From Hemerocallis citrina (taxonomy: Eukaryota; Streptophyta; Magnoliopsida; Asparagales; Asphodelaceae): DNA of 64,000 nucleotides. Position 1 is the stretch's first letter. Each line of letters starts with the position of its first letter. The notes below the pieces were generated by a model. The model did not search any database and had not been told where the DNA came from. It saw only the letters and a program-made list of their open reading frames with translations. This document shows positions 32,890 through 44,065 of the stretch, piece after piece. The DNA is taken from positions 110,057,549 through 110,121,548 of the forward strand of contig CM030368.1 in the NCBI GenBank assembly GCA_017893485.1, written 5' to 3'. The position numbers and the translations under genes are program-made.

Positions 32890-33290
32890 TGTCTAGCCAA
32901 GAGATTTGGATTCCAAACACGTCGTTCGAGTAATTTTCAACGGTCGTGGGAGTAGTTCCGAATGGCGAACCACTTCTAACTCGCTTAAGAGCGAGCCTGC
33001 AAAGCGGAATCGAGCCAAGTTTTGGACTCCGAACACGTCATTCGAGTACGTTTCAATGGTTGTGGGAGCAGTTCTGAATGGCAAACCACTTCTAACTCGC
33101 TAAAGAGTGAGCTTGCGAAGTGGAATCGAGCCAATTTTTGGACTCCGAACATGTCGTTCAAGTAAGTTTCAACGGTTGTGGGAGCAGTTCCGAATGGCGA
33201 ACCACTTCTAACTCGCTTAAGAGCGAGCTTGCGAAGCAGAATCGAGCGAAGTTTTAGACTCCGAACACGTCGTTCGAGTAAGTTTCAATT
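32890..33290. repeat. Tandem repeat, about 116-bp unit, about 3.4 copies
   Basis: The phrase TCCGAACACGTCGTTCGAGT (or near variant) starts at about 32913, 33028, 33145 and 33260. Between copies are AACCACTTCTAACTCGC and GCGAAGCGGAATCGAGCC. Unrelated to the 68-bp monomer as far as I can see. Confidence 0.9.
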
Positions 33291-33469
33291 AAAGGTCTTA
33301 AACAGAGAGATAAAATAATCACAAGAGAATCATCAGGGGAAAGAGGTTCTTTATTGATGACTGCTAATCGGCTGCTTCTAAGTTGCAAGCCGTTATTACA
33401 ATAAAGAAGCAAGTACAAATGAAAAGAAAGGAAGGGCTCGACACTTGAATGTACTTGGAGAGGCATTCA

Positions 33470-35764
33470 AACACCATCTTGGTACTTCAGTAAGTTGTCG
33501 GCATTCCAAGTTCTTGGTATCTCTCTGCCTTCAATGTCTTCAAGACGATATGCACCTGGTCGGACTATTTTGGAAACCTTGTACGGTCCTTCCCAATTCG
33601 AAGCTAGCTTACTCTTTTGGCTGGGAAATGAGATAGCTAGCTTTCTGAGGACTAAATCTCCTTACTTGAGATCGGTGGGACGGACTCTTTTGTTGTAGGC
33701 CAGCTCGATTCTGCTCCGATAATTTTACTAGCGAATTGAAGCTCTTTCACGGAGCTCATCAATAAGGTCCAAATTCGCCCGGAGCTCTCTGGAGTTCTGC
33801 TCTTCATCATAGGCAATAAGGCGAGGGGATGGCAAGTCAACTTCCAAGGGGATTACGGCCTCGGACCCATAGGTGAGGTTAAAGGGCGACTCTCATGTGG
33901 GGGTCCATTTCGTTGTGCGGTAGTTCCAGAATACGTTAGGAAGTTGTTCCGTCCATAAGCCTTTGGACGACTTATCTAGTCTCTTCTTGATGACGGAGAG
34001 GATCTGCCTGTTGGCATTCTCCACTTGGCCATTGGACTGAGGATAGGAGACGGAGGAGAAGCATTGCTGAATGATGAGGTCTTCACAAAAAGGTCAGAAT
34101 GCTGCCCTTGTAAACTGTGTTCCATTATCTGTTATCAGGACCCAAGGTACGCCGAACCTACAGATTACATTTCTTCAGAAGAACTGCAGCACTTTGTTCT
34201 CAGTAATAGTGGACAGATGTTCGGCCTCGATCCACTTAGAGAAGTAGTCGATTGCCACGACAAGGAACTTGAGCTGGCCAGGAGCTGGTGGGAATGGACC
34301 TAGCAAGTCCATCCCCCACATTGTGAAGGGAATTGGACTCGAGAGAGATGTAAGTTGTGCTTGGGGTAATTGGCGGATGTTGGAGAACTGCTAACAAGGG
34401 CTGCATTGCCGGACGTGTTGCTCGGCATCTCGAAGTGAAGTAGGACAGAAGTACCCGTAGTTCAAAACATTCCTAGCGAGGGACCTTGATCCTGAGTGGG
34501 CTCCGCCTATGCCTTCGTGGAGTTCTTGCAGGGCATACGAGGTTTCTTTCGGATAGAGGCATCTCAAGTAGGGTCTGCCATCTACTTGGGTATAGGAGCC
34601 TTTGTACAAGACTCCTTCAACAAGAGTGTACCGCTCCGCTCTCGTTCGGATTCGACGGGCTTCTTTTGGATCTTGGGAAAGGGTCCCATCCCTGAGGAAT
34701 TCTATCAAAGGCTTCATCCAGTTGTCCCGGAGTTGAACAGGCAGCGACTCCATCGAGTCGGGGGCTTCTTCTTCTATGCTTGGTCTTAGGAGTACTTCGA
34801 TTAGGACGGTCTGCTCGAGACCCTGGAGGGAGGAGAAGGCCAATTTTGATAAGGCATCAGCTTGGGAGTTTTCTTCTCTAGGGTTCTGCTGGATTTGTGC
34901 CTCTTCGAACGAAGCCATGAAACTTTGGACCTTGGTTAGGTACTTAAGCATTCGGTCGTCTCGCGCCTCGTAGTCTCCTAAGACTTGATTAACCACTAGC
35001 TGCGAATCACTGAATATCCGGACGCGTTGTGCCCCTGCCTTGCGAGTCATACCCAGGCCTGTTATTAGGGCTTCAGACTCCGCCTCATTGTAGGAAGCTT
35101 TAAAATTGATGCGGGGGGAGTATTGGAGAACAAAGTCGTCTGGGCCTACCAGAATGTCCCCGTCTCCGCTCCCTTCAGCGCAAGAAGACCCGTCTACATA
35201 TACTGTCCACATGGGTGGCCCATTTGTGTTCTTGTCCCTCTGGGGTTGCCGATCAGCGGGCGAATGACGTCTTCTTCGACGGTATTCAGGGGACTCCCTT
35301 CGCCTCTTATGAAGAGGGGACCTCCTGTGGTCGTGGCGATAAGGAGATCGCTCATTTGGGCATTCTGAGTGGGTGGCTCCCTCACGGGCCCACCTTTGAT
35401 CCAAATGGCGATGAAGGTCCTCTTCTTTATGTCGGTTAATGAGGATGTTGCGGAGGTCTTCGGAAGGCCGAGGGTTATGAGATGCCATTGAGTCAGTTGA
35501 AGGGTTATGTATGGAGACGTGGTCACGATGAAGGGGTTGCTTCTGAGGAGGAGGACGAGAGGTCCCAATATCGGTGTTCTGGGGCCCGGCTGGAGCCCGC
35601 TGGTGCTGAAGATTCTGAAGAGGAGGCTGTTCCTGCTGCAGAGGCTGATCAGGCTGAGGAGGGAGTTGTCCCTACTGCTGAACGGTTTGGAGGGGAGCCT
35701 CCTGTTGCGGTTGAGGAGTGGGTCTGCAGTTGGACCCTCTAGATCTCAGTTTCCTTGGAGGCAT
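33470..35764 (-). pseudogene. T2 internally deleted gag-pol: gag N-terminus fused to archaeal-type RNase H and integrase
   Basis: Read leftwards from ATG at 35764 (MPPRKLRSRG, as in the other T2 gag). After the gag N-terminal part the frame passes near 35225 directly into an RNase H domain: VDGSS (Asp), NEAESEAL (Glu), SDSQL (Asp), QADALS (Asp). An integrase zinc-binding region follows (ELHEGIGGAHSG ... HVRQCSPC), then a decayed catalytic core (34390-33900) and the C-terminal segment NWEGPYKV, VRPGAYRLEDIEG, WNADNLLKY ending near 33470. 34391-35488 is one uninterrupted 365-codon frame. gag capsid and nucleocapsid, protease, reverse transcriptase and the normal RNase H are missing. This RNase H is the additional one of Tat elements. 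Confidence 0.85.
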
Positions 35765-35834
35765 GGCTGGAGGTGATCTTAACAGATGGAAGATGATGGA
35801 ATGCTATTCGTGTTTCCCACCGACGGTGCCAATC

Positions 35835-36398
35835 TGTTGCCGCTGAAATCGGTGTGGGGGCAAACAGATAGATTTGTGGATTCTTAGGATGTTGAATAGT
35901 CAAACCTGAACTTTCACCAGAGTTTGATCGTGATCTCCTGCCGTTGACCTGCAAAAAGTGCGAAACACCGGGGTTGATCCCGACGACGCACCCTCCGATG
36001 CTCTAGTCAGTAATCAGAAAGATTATGAAAGAGCTTTGATTGGCAAAAGATTGATTACCTGTTAACATATGGGGATGGGGGGTATTTATAGCCACCTTAG
36101 GGACCAGTTTCAGGATAAGATCAAATCCCTACTTCTCAGTGAATGGATAGAAGGAATCAGGGCCGTTGATTAAGTTAAATCATAAACCCTAATTTTATAC
36201 AGCCGGGCTGGGTTTCTTGCGGGTTGGAACTCGCACCTAGTTAAGTCAGATCCGTTTGTGGGTTATTGGGCCTTTTGAAAAAGGCCCAGTTCCCATTTCG
36301 AACCCGTTTGTAGGTGAAATTACCGTTTTTCCCCTCAGCTTTGAGATTCGCGCCTGATTTGGACGGTTCCGATTTAATCCTTATTGTTAGCCATATCA
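35835..36398 (-). repeat. Extra LTR inside T2 (copy of the 5' LTR)
   Basis: 564 bp with both terminal motifs intact; very similar to the 5' LTR at 39316-39879. It is followed on its outer side by CTAGA and a copy of the insertion-site flank, and on its inner side by a primer-binding-site copy. Confidence 0.95.
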
Positions 36399-36448
36399 CT
36401 AGAAAAATCAGGCTACAGTTTATATTCATAAAGTTTTCATAAAAATGA
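36399..36448. repeat. Duplicated insertion-site flank (LTR C sequence)
   Basis: About 50 bp beginning CTAGAAAAATCAGGCTACAG match 39880-39930, the LTR C sequence just outside T2. This stretch should exist only outside the element. Confidence 0.9.
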
Positions 36449-36915
36449 ACAAATCAGGCTCTTCCCCGACCACATCGACGGCTTCGATGGCGAGTCTGAG
36501 GGCCAAGTAGGTGATGATGAAGAGGACATTGAGATCGAAGTTGTTGGCGAACACCAGGGGTCCGTGGTACCTCCGCTAGCATTGGTCGCACCTTCGGGGT
36601 AATCCAACCCCGTCCAATCTCGTCGCCCTGGGAAAGAGGTCGCCCCCTGACTTCTTCTGCTTTCTCTTCTATTTTTTGTGTCTTTTGAACTTTTGGATGT
36701 ATCGCCTAATTGCGGACTGGCCACCACACTTTTTGTGATGAATGAAAATCCATCTTTTTGAGTTCGACTATATGTGTGTGAATCGTTGGAGATGAGTTTG
36801 CAAAAATTTTCTTGAAATTTGGCTAAGTGTTCAAGTCGCCTTGCCCAAGGCTTCGGCTTCGTGTTTACAAATTTTTTTTTGAAATTCTGCTGTGTACACG
36901 TCGCCTTGTTCAGGT
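36449..36915 (+). repeat. Displaced fragment of the T2 antisense ORF region
   Basis: Near-identical to about 30364-30828 (end of antisense exon 3 and the spacer after it), same strand. The left junction carries CAAATCAGGCT, also the start of the flank sequence; the right junction lies within GTCGGCCTAGG, a phrase present both at 30957 and in the protease-side sequence. Short shared sequence at joins suggests template switching or end joining. Confidence 0.85.
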
Positions 36916-39245
36916 CGGCCTAGGATCACATTGTAAGCAGATGGAATGTCGACGACCATGAAATCCATTGGCTCCGTCCGGGTAGTAAGGGTTTTGTCAG
37001 TGGTTACGTCGAGGTTTATCACCTCTTCGATAGTTACTGGCACTCCCGTGAACCCACGGAGCGTATAACCGGCAGGCTTTAGTCTGTCCCGCGACAATTT
37101 GAGTCCTCGGAAGGTTGCCAGGAAGAGGATGTTGACAGAATTGCCATTGTCCACCAGAATCCTCTCCACTTTGAAGTTAGCCATGTGGATTTTAATCACT
37201 AGTGCGTCACAATAGGGGGTTCGGACACCCTCTAGGTCTTCATCCGAGAAAGTAACCAGAACTCCGATGCCTTTCGGGGGGGGGGGAGGGGAGGTATGCT
37301 GTGCACCGAGTTGACCTCCCTGATAAAAGCCTTTCGAGAAGAGTTGCAGGTTCCTCCCATTAGACCCCCATGGATGAGGTGCAGGATGCGCTCTTCTTCG
37401 AATTCGGGGCTCTCGTCGTGCCTCTCGGACCGCTTATTAGCCCCCCTAGGGGGAGGAGGAAGATCAATCCGATCCTTTCTTACAAACTTGGACAGCTGCG
37501 CTCTCTGATTAAGGACTTCAATTTCATTCTTCAGAACCCGACAGTGATTGGTGTCATGGCCGTGGTCACGGTGATAGCAGAACCACTTCTTCTTATCTCT
37601 CTTCTTCTCGGTGGTATTCATCTTCGGTGCAGGAGGTAGAACTCCTTCTTTCTTGACTTCCATGAGGATAGTTGAAATATTGGTGTTGAGAGGGGTAAAC
37701 TTCTCAAATCTAGGAGGCGGGCGGTGCTGAACCCCATTGTCCTTCTGGAGCTTCTTAGCTCCTTCATCTTCGGCTGCCTTTCTCTTGGTTCCGGAGGAAG
37801 ACCCCTCGAAAGTGGGGCACTGTTCAGCTTCCTCTGCCCGGATATACTTCTCGCTTCTAGAAGAAGGTCGGAGAAGTCTCGTAGGGGCTTTTTGGCTAGG
37901 GAAGACCAGAGGCTTGAGTTGAGGACATTGGATTGGAAGGCGGCTGCAGCGACCGATTGGTCGAGGGAGGTAATGGACCTAGCTTCCGTGGTAAACTGCT
38001 TGACATATTCTCTTAGTTTCTCACCTTCTTTTGATTGAGGAAGAGTATTGAAATACTAGTCTTCTCGGTTCGCCGGCTACTCACGAAGTGGGTGACAAAG
38101 AGGATCTCAAATTGTTCAAAAAAGAAGATGAAGGATGGGGCGAGGCGGGAGTACCATTCTCGAGCAGGACCTTTGAGAGTAGCTAGGAAGATTTTGCACA
38201 GTAGAGCATCGGAAGCCTGGTGGATCATCGTGAGAGTTTTGAAACTCTCGATGTGATCCACGGGGTCTGACTCCCCCGTATATGTCTCGAACTGTGGTGG
38301 CTTGAAATTTACTAGAACGGGAGCATCCATGATGGTTCGTGAGAACGGAGGTCTGCTTGGGCGGAGGGTCCTCCCTCTTAGCTCCTCTTCCCTGTCAAGT
38401 TGGCCGAGGCGTCTCTCCATCTCGTGGAGATGACGGTAGACAGCATCATCCCTTCGACGGTACCCTGGCGAGCCTCTGGACTCATCTTCGTACGAAGGGG
38501 AGTGTGGAGTTCGGCGATGGTAGCTAGGAGAATAGTGAGGACTGGCGATGTGATGGCGGTGGCTCGGAGCTTGAGGAGGAGTTAGGGACCGATGGCGAGG
38601 ACTCTGGACCGGAGGAGGAGTGGGGACCCTCTGAACATTGTTGTTGTTATTTGGTCGGAGATTGAGGGCCTGAAACTCTTGGAATTCGGCTCGGGTGATA
38701 GGTCTATTCTCGTCCCTCTGGGGCTGCCGACTAGCGGGAGAATGATGTCTTCTTTGAAGGTATTCAGGGGACTCCCTTCGCCTCTTATGAAGAGGGGACC
38801 TCCTGTGGTCGCGGTGATAAGGAGATCGCTCATTTTGGCGTTCTGAGTGGGTGGCTCCCTCACGGGCCCACCTTTAATCCAAACGGCGGCGAAGGTCCTC
38901 TTCTTTATGCCGGTTGATGAGGATGTTTCGGAGTTCTTCGGAAGGCCGAGGGTTATGAGATGCCATTGAGTCGATTGAAGGGTTATGTATGGAGACGTGG
39001 TCACGGTGAAGGGGTTGCTTCTGAGGAGGAGGACGAGAGGTCCCAATATCGGTGTTCTAGGGTCCTGCTGTAGCACGCTGGTGCTGAAGTTTCTAAAGAG
39101 AAGGTTGTTCCTGCTGCAGAGGCTGATCAGGCTGAGGAAGGAGTTGTCCCTGCTGCTGAACGGTTTGGAGGGGAGCCTCCTATTGCGGTTGAGGAGGAGT
39201 GGGTCTGCAGTTGGACCCTCTAGATCTCAGTTTCCTTGGAGGCAT
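36916..39245 (-). pseudogene. T2 gag and protease
   Basis: Read leftwards from ATG at 39245. Gag: Gln/Pro/Arg-rich N-terminus; capsid part near 38340-38090 with FKPPQFETYTGESDP, LKGPAREWYSRL; nucleocapsid finger near 37560 (CYHRDHGHDTNHC, a Cys-His-His-Cys type with one residue fewer than T3 between the first Cys and His). Protease near 37180-36920: RILVDNGNSVNILF active-site region and ending YNVILGR, where it is cut by the displaced fragment. Stops include TAG codons at glutamine positions in the N-terminal part; one of them (near 39182) is CAG in the sister copy near 35700. Frameshifts around 38050 and 37700. Confidence 0.82.
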
Positions 39246-39297
39246 GGCTGGAGGTGATCTTAACAGATGGAAGAGGATGGAATGCTATTCGTGTTTC

Positions 39298-39314
39298 CCA
39301 CAGATGGCGCCAAT
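39298..39314 (-). promoter_or_regulatory. Primer-binding site of T2
   Basis: Directly inside the 5' LTR: TTGGCGCCATCTGTGGG on the minus strand. The same site is repeated beside the extra LTR (35817-35833, TTGGCACCGTCGGTGGG). T3 has the related ATAGCGCCATCTATAGG. This is the TTGGCGCC type usual for Tat elements. Confidence 0.75.
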
Positions 39315-39315
39315 C

Positions 39316-39879
39316 TGTTGCCGCTGAAATCGGTGTGGGGGTAAACAGATAGATTTGTGGATTCTTGGGATGTTGAATAGTCAAACCTGAACTTTCACCA
39401 GAGTTTGATCGTGATCTCCTGCCGTTGACCTGCAAAAAGTGCGAAACACCGGGGTTGATCCCGACGACGCACCCTCCGATGCTCTAGTTAGTACTCAGAA
39501 AGATTATGAAAGAGCTTTGATTGGCAAAAGATTGATTACCTGTTAACAGATGGGGATGGGGGGTATTTATAGCCACCTTAGGGACCAATTTCAGGATAAG
39601 ATCAAATCCCTACTTCTCAGTAAATGGATAGAAGGAATCAGGGTCGTTGATTAAGTAAAATCATAAACCCTAATTCTATACAGCTGGGCTGGGTTTCTTG
39701 CGGGTTGGAACTCGTACCCAGTTAAGTCAGATCCATTTGTGGCTTATTGGGCCTTTTAAAAAAGGCCCAGTTCCCATTTCGAACCTGTTTGTAGGTGAAA
39801 TTACCATTTTGCCCCTCAGCTTTGAGATTCGCGCCTGATTTGGACAGTTCCGATTTAACCCTTATTTTTAGCCATATCA
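39316..39879 (-). repeat. 5' LTR of T2
   Basis: 564 bp, ends TGATATGGC (39879) and CGGCAACA (39316). Directly followed outside by the TSD CTAGA. Confidence 0.95.
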
Positions 39880-41941
39880 CTAGACAAATCAGGCTACAGT
39901 TTATATTCATAAAGTTTTCATAAAAAAGAATAAAATTAGGTTGAAAACATAATTCTTTACTGAATAGCATGCAGCTTGGGAATATATCGATTGGTTTCAT
40001 AAGTATGAAATGAGATGCAAAAGTAGTTAATTAATTCCACAAAAATTAGGAATTGATCTCAGCCATGTTTAAACATACTCAGCAAAATATAGAGTTCAAA
40101 TTCTACTTTTAATATCAGTTTTAAAATAATATTTCATTCAGAAATCACGTAGTTCAGAATCTAGAATATACGATATGACTGTAGTAAAACAACAATAACT
40201 CATGTATCAAAAAAGTTGGAATTCGGATCTGTCAAAAGTTATGAAAAATAGAAAACGAAACCTACAAATCATGTTCACAAATTTATTTATTTTACTGATG
40301 TTAACAGGGTCGGAAATTACTGTACAATAATCAATTTCGGATAAAACCCTATCAGTCCCGAAAATCAAGAAACACTCCAACCCTCAAAACATGAACTTTT
40401 TGACCAAGAACCACTCTTGTAATTTATTAAACACACATACCACTACTTACAATAGTTTACCCATGAATATATGCAATTATAACAATCATTCATCAAGTTT
40501 TTCTCAGTAAAACATCAAGAACAGATTATATCTTCATACACACAGTGAAGAATTCATCTTTAATCAATTTGGTGCATTACACAACATACATACTCATTAT
40601 AACCCATCAAATCAGTAAGCAAGCAACATACCCATGATTTCTATTAGGTTCTTTAACATTCTAAATCATCTATATAGAATTTTAATCATCAGTAGCATAG
40701 TTTTCATAAAAAAGATTCAATCTTTATTCATCCATATTTCAATAGTTCATTATATCATCACACAATCTCCTAACATGCTTTCTAATTGAAAAATCATTAC
40801 ATACAACATGCATACAATAGCAAGAAATCAAACATATGTCACTTACCTTATTGAATAATCAACCGAAATAATAAAGAGAACAAGAAAAGTCCTTCCTTTC
40901 GCAAAAATCCAAGATCCTTGCTTCGAAACTCCAAGAAAACTAATAGTAAAATAATATTTTGTTTTAGCAGAGGAGGGGATGGTTGTAGTGCCTCTTTAAT
41001 TGCCGAAATCTGGAGTTTTTAGGGTTTTACAAGTTATATGGAAACATGCCTTAACAAATTATTACTTTACATATATAATCTTTCTTTAATAAAGTAGTTA
41101 AATAAGTTAAAATAAAACCAAATTACTTTACTACTGAGTCATCCAGCCATCAAGCATAGCCCAGAAATTAAAGAAAATTCGTATTTGTACCCCCAAGTGG
41201 TAATTTTGCACAAAAGTCTCTCTCTTTGTAATATTTGTAAATATGTCAAATAAATATCAGAAAAATTCAAAAAATTCATAAATAATACCTACTAATAAAT
41301 ATTATATTTTCCAAACAAAATTTATGAATTTTAGTTTCCAAGAAAAAAATTTGCACAAGATTCAACTTAAATTCCATATTTGCAAAAATATCATATATGT
41401 TTAAATCTTTACAAAATCAATTCTGAATAAATTTTACATCAATCTAATCTTTAATATTGATCTTGGCCAGCCCAAAAATCTGTAAAAATGAATTTTCATT
41501 ATTTGTTTGAGATCCAATCGGCTTTTTACATAAAAGCCCCTATGTTTCGAAGTATTTGTAAAAATAGTTTCTTTATTCAGAAAAATCCCAAAATTTAGGA
41601 TATACTTAATTATAAATATGAGAATTTATTCAGAAATTTAAAATTGGAGGTTTACACCCAAAAAACTATTTGCACGTGTTTTGCACGTGTAAAATTGACA
41701 AAGTCATAAAATAGTCAAATTAATTTAAATAAATCTGGAATTTTAAAAGATCATAAATAAATGAGGAAAATAAATCATTAACTATAAAATTTTAAGAATT
41801 CAAAATTTTCTAACTTTGCACATGTGTTGCACGTGCAAAATTACAATTTCAAAAAAATAGTCAAAATAATCAACTTTACCAATTTAATATTATTTAATTG
41901 TTCAAAATAAATCATTTTATTTTGCAAGGTGTTACAGTTGT

Positions 41942-42529
41942 ATCGCGTAGATATTGTGGACGATGTGTATGGATTTTATTGGTGAAAAGGGTTTCGAGTT
42001 TGAGATTGGGTTTCAAATATTAGAGGAGGAGAAGGAGCGGTTTAAGGGTTTTTTGGGGGAGCTTCACGATCTGGGAGTCGCGAGATTGGAGCTTGAGGAG
42101 GATAGGGGTGTGGAGATTAGAGTCAGGCAGTCGGGTGAAAGACTGAGGCATCGGGAAGTTTGATTTCAAGAGGAGGAGGAGGAGGCTCAGGAGAGGAGTA
42201 GCTTGAGAATGAGAGAGCGGTCAGAGGAGGAGGAGGCAAGGTGGAGGAGGAGGAGGCTCGGATGGGTTGGGTTTCGATTGGGTTTTGGGAGAGAGAGGGT
42301 GAGCAGAGTGAGAGAGAGATAGAGCATGGAGAAAGCGAAAGAGCATTGTGGGGGTTAAATCCCCAAAATACCCCTAGGGCCTTAAGTGAAGAGAAGGGGG
42401 TGATGGGCGGGATTGATCTTTGTCGTTGGATCAAGATGATGAACTTGATCCAATGGTAGGGACTACCGTTTGCAAACGGGTCTGCAATGGAAGCCCCCTA
42501 TATATATATGACACATGAAATATTCTTTA
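41942..42529. other. Unassigned GA/CT-rich stretch
   Basis: Contains a 69-codon plus-strand frame (41954-42163, rich in E, G and R) of no recognised family, and a GAGGAGGAGG-rich stretch at 42165-42270. An AT dinucleotide run sits near 42500. It may be target DNA or the remnant 5' end of the following copia element. No LTR recognised. Confidence 0.35.
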
Positions 42530-42539
42530 AGGTGGAGAC

Positions 42540-43145
42540 TATGAATCTCAATAATAATGCTACATTGCAAAACCAATTTGATGGATCAGTGATTAAATTA
42601 GATTATACCCTAGATTCGAAAAGGGATTATCCATTTTGGGTCATATAGAGCAGTGAATAATTTATCAACTATCCATCTTGATTATATGGGCTAAAGTTAA
42701 TGGATATTTAGTTGTTACCATTAAGATCATTACTTCAAGAAGTGGTAATCGAAAAAGCTACTTATGATGAATTAGTTGATCGAGCTAATGATTTAAAAAA
42801 TTATGCAAAAATGTCAGTCGTGAACTTAAACACTATATACAAATGAATTATGGGTCATATGACTCGTGCATTGTAAAAAAATGAAAAATTGAAAAAAAAA
42901 TGAATTATTTAATTATTTAAAAACTTGAGTTATTTAGAAAAGATCATGATTTATTGATAGAGAAAAATGAACGTTTAAAAGAACAAATAAAAAAATCTAT
43001 ATCAATAAATAATGAAAATTTAAAAGTGATCCACAAGAAAATTGCGCATACTACTAAGCTTACTACTGAACTTGATGACTACAAAAAGAAATTCGATAAA
43101 GTAGTGGAAGGTTGTAAAGAAGCACTTAAAAAAATATACAACTTG
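42540..43145 (+). pseudogene. Sirevirus gag remnant (coiled-coil part)
   Basis: Broken frames that together read as a Lys/Asn/Leu-rich coiled coil (ATYDELVDRANDLKNYAKM; later ERLKEQIKKSISINNENLK and [15 protein letters not shown]). The longest open piece is 42954-43151. It ends at the junction with element D. Confidence 0.45.
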
Positions 43146-43169
43146 ATGTAGCACTCAATAATCTTCATT

Positions 43170-44032
43170 GGGATACATAATCCTGATCGAAGATCTATTT
43201 TGGAGAAAACAGCTGCTCCTTGTAGACGATCGAACAAATCATCAATTCGAGGAATAGGATACTTATTCTGAACAGTGACCTTATTCAGCTCCCGGTAATC
43301 GATACACATTCTCATCGATCCATCCTTCTTCTTTACCAAAAGCACTGGTGCTCCCCAAGGTGACGCACTAGGTTGAATAAAGCCTTTCTCCAACAGTTTC
43401 TCAATCTGCCGTTTCACCTCATCCTGTTCCACTGGAGCCATCCTATACGGTGCCTTAGAAATGGGTGCACTTCCTGGTTGAACAGTAATGCTGAACTCTA
43501 CATCACGATGCGGGGATAACCCAGGAAAATCTTCCAAGAACACAGTCAGATAGTCCCGAACCACAGGAATCCCTTGCACTTCCACAGGAGTCTCTTCCTT
43601 GCGGATAGCTGCCACCAGCTTAGAACACTTCTTCTTCCCTTGGAAAGTGACTTCAGGTCCACCTGGAGCCTTCACTGTTACCGTCTTGGTCTTGCACTCG
43701 ATGCTTGCACTGTACACCGACATCCAATCAATGCCAATGATAACATCGACTTCCAAGATAGTCAGCTCGATTAGATCAATGCCAAAGATTCGATCTCCAA
43801 TCACAATCTCTCAATCAGCATAATACCGATCAGTGGTTAGAGTTTCCCCTGATGGAGTAGCTACTGCTAAGAACTTGCCTGGAAAAATCTTCGGTTCAAC
43901 TCCCAACACTTTAGCAAATTTAGGAGACACAAAAGTATGAGAGGATCCAGTATCGAACAACACAATAGCTTTCATTTCATTAAGATAAAGTTCTTCTGTT
44001 ACATAATACACACTCATTACGTAACAGTTCAC
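43170..44032 (-). pseudogene. Element D protease and N-terminal reverse transcriptase
   Basis: In the same frame as gag but separated from it by TAG (44066) and TAA (44033-44035). Protease: VLFDTGSSHTFVS, with the active-site Asp, then [10 protein letters not shown]. An in-frame TGA lies at about 43808. RT begins [20 protein letters not shown] and [39 protein letters not shown], as in Tekay chromoviruses, and ends at the truncation before the YxDD motif. Confidence 0.85.
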
Positions 44033-44065
44033 TTAAGAAACGGGAAAAAGAAATGACAAAAACTT

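Larger units (their letters stand above)
25654..39884 (-). mobile_element. Tat-lineage Ty3/gypsy retrotransposon T2, rearranged, with TSD
   Basis: TSD CTAGA at 25654-25658 and 39880-39884 brackets an element of 14,221 bp (25659-39879) on the minus strand. Order in element orientation: 5' LTR 39316-39879; primer-binding site; gag and protease (39245 to about 36916); a displaced piece of the antisense ORF region (36449-36915); a second LTR with target flank (35835-36448); a gag-RNase H-integrase remnant (35764-33470); tandem repeats; the antisense ORF pair (plus strand 28490-31815); a 68-bp tandem array; polypurine tract; 3' LTR 25659-26222. The reverse transcriptase is missing. The antisense ORFs and tandem-repeat-rich 3' region are Tat traits. 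Confidence 0.93.
23455..41941 (-). mobile_element. Solo LTR C (Tekay/Del-type), split by Tat element T2
   Basis: TSD GTTGT at 23455-23459 and 41937-41941. The LTR spans 23460-41936; removing T2 and one TSD copy leaves 4251 bp. On the plus strand it starts TGTAGCGGCCC and ends GGTGTTACA. It keeps the block around GATTCTATGCATTCC (24010-24090) shared with LTRs A and D, and has ACGT cores near its 5' end on the minus strand (41820 and 41670). No internal region. Confidence 0.9.

Noticed and set aside
38582..39076. 164-codon minus-strand frame in T2 gag
   Set aside because: Shadow frame; the gag frame is the one containing MASHNPRP, recognised from the sister copy and from T3-like features.
42123..42434. 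103-codon minus-strand frame rich in Ser and Pro
   Set aside because: Low-complexity GA/CT-rich DNA; no domain, no homologous copy seen in the window.
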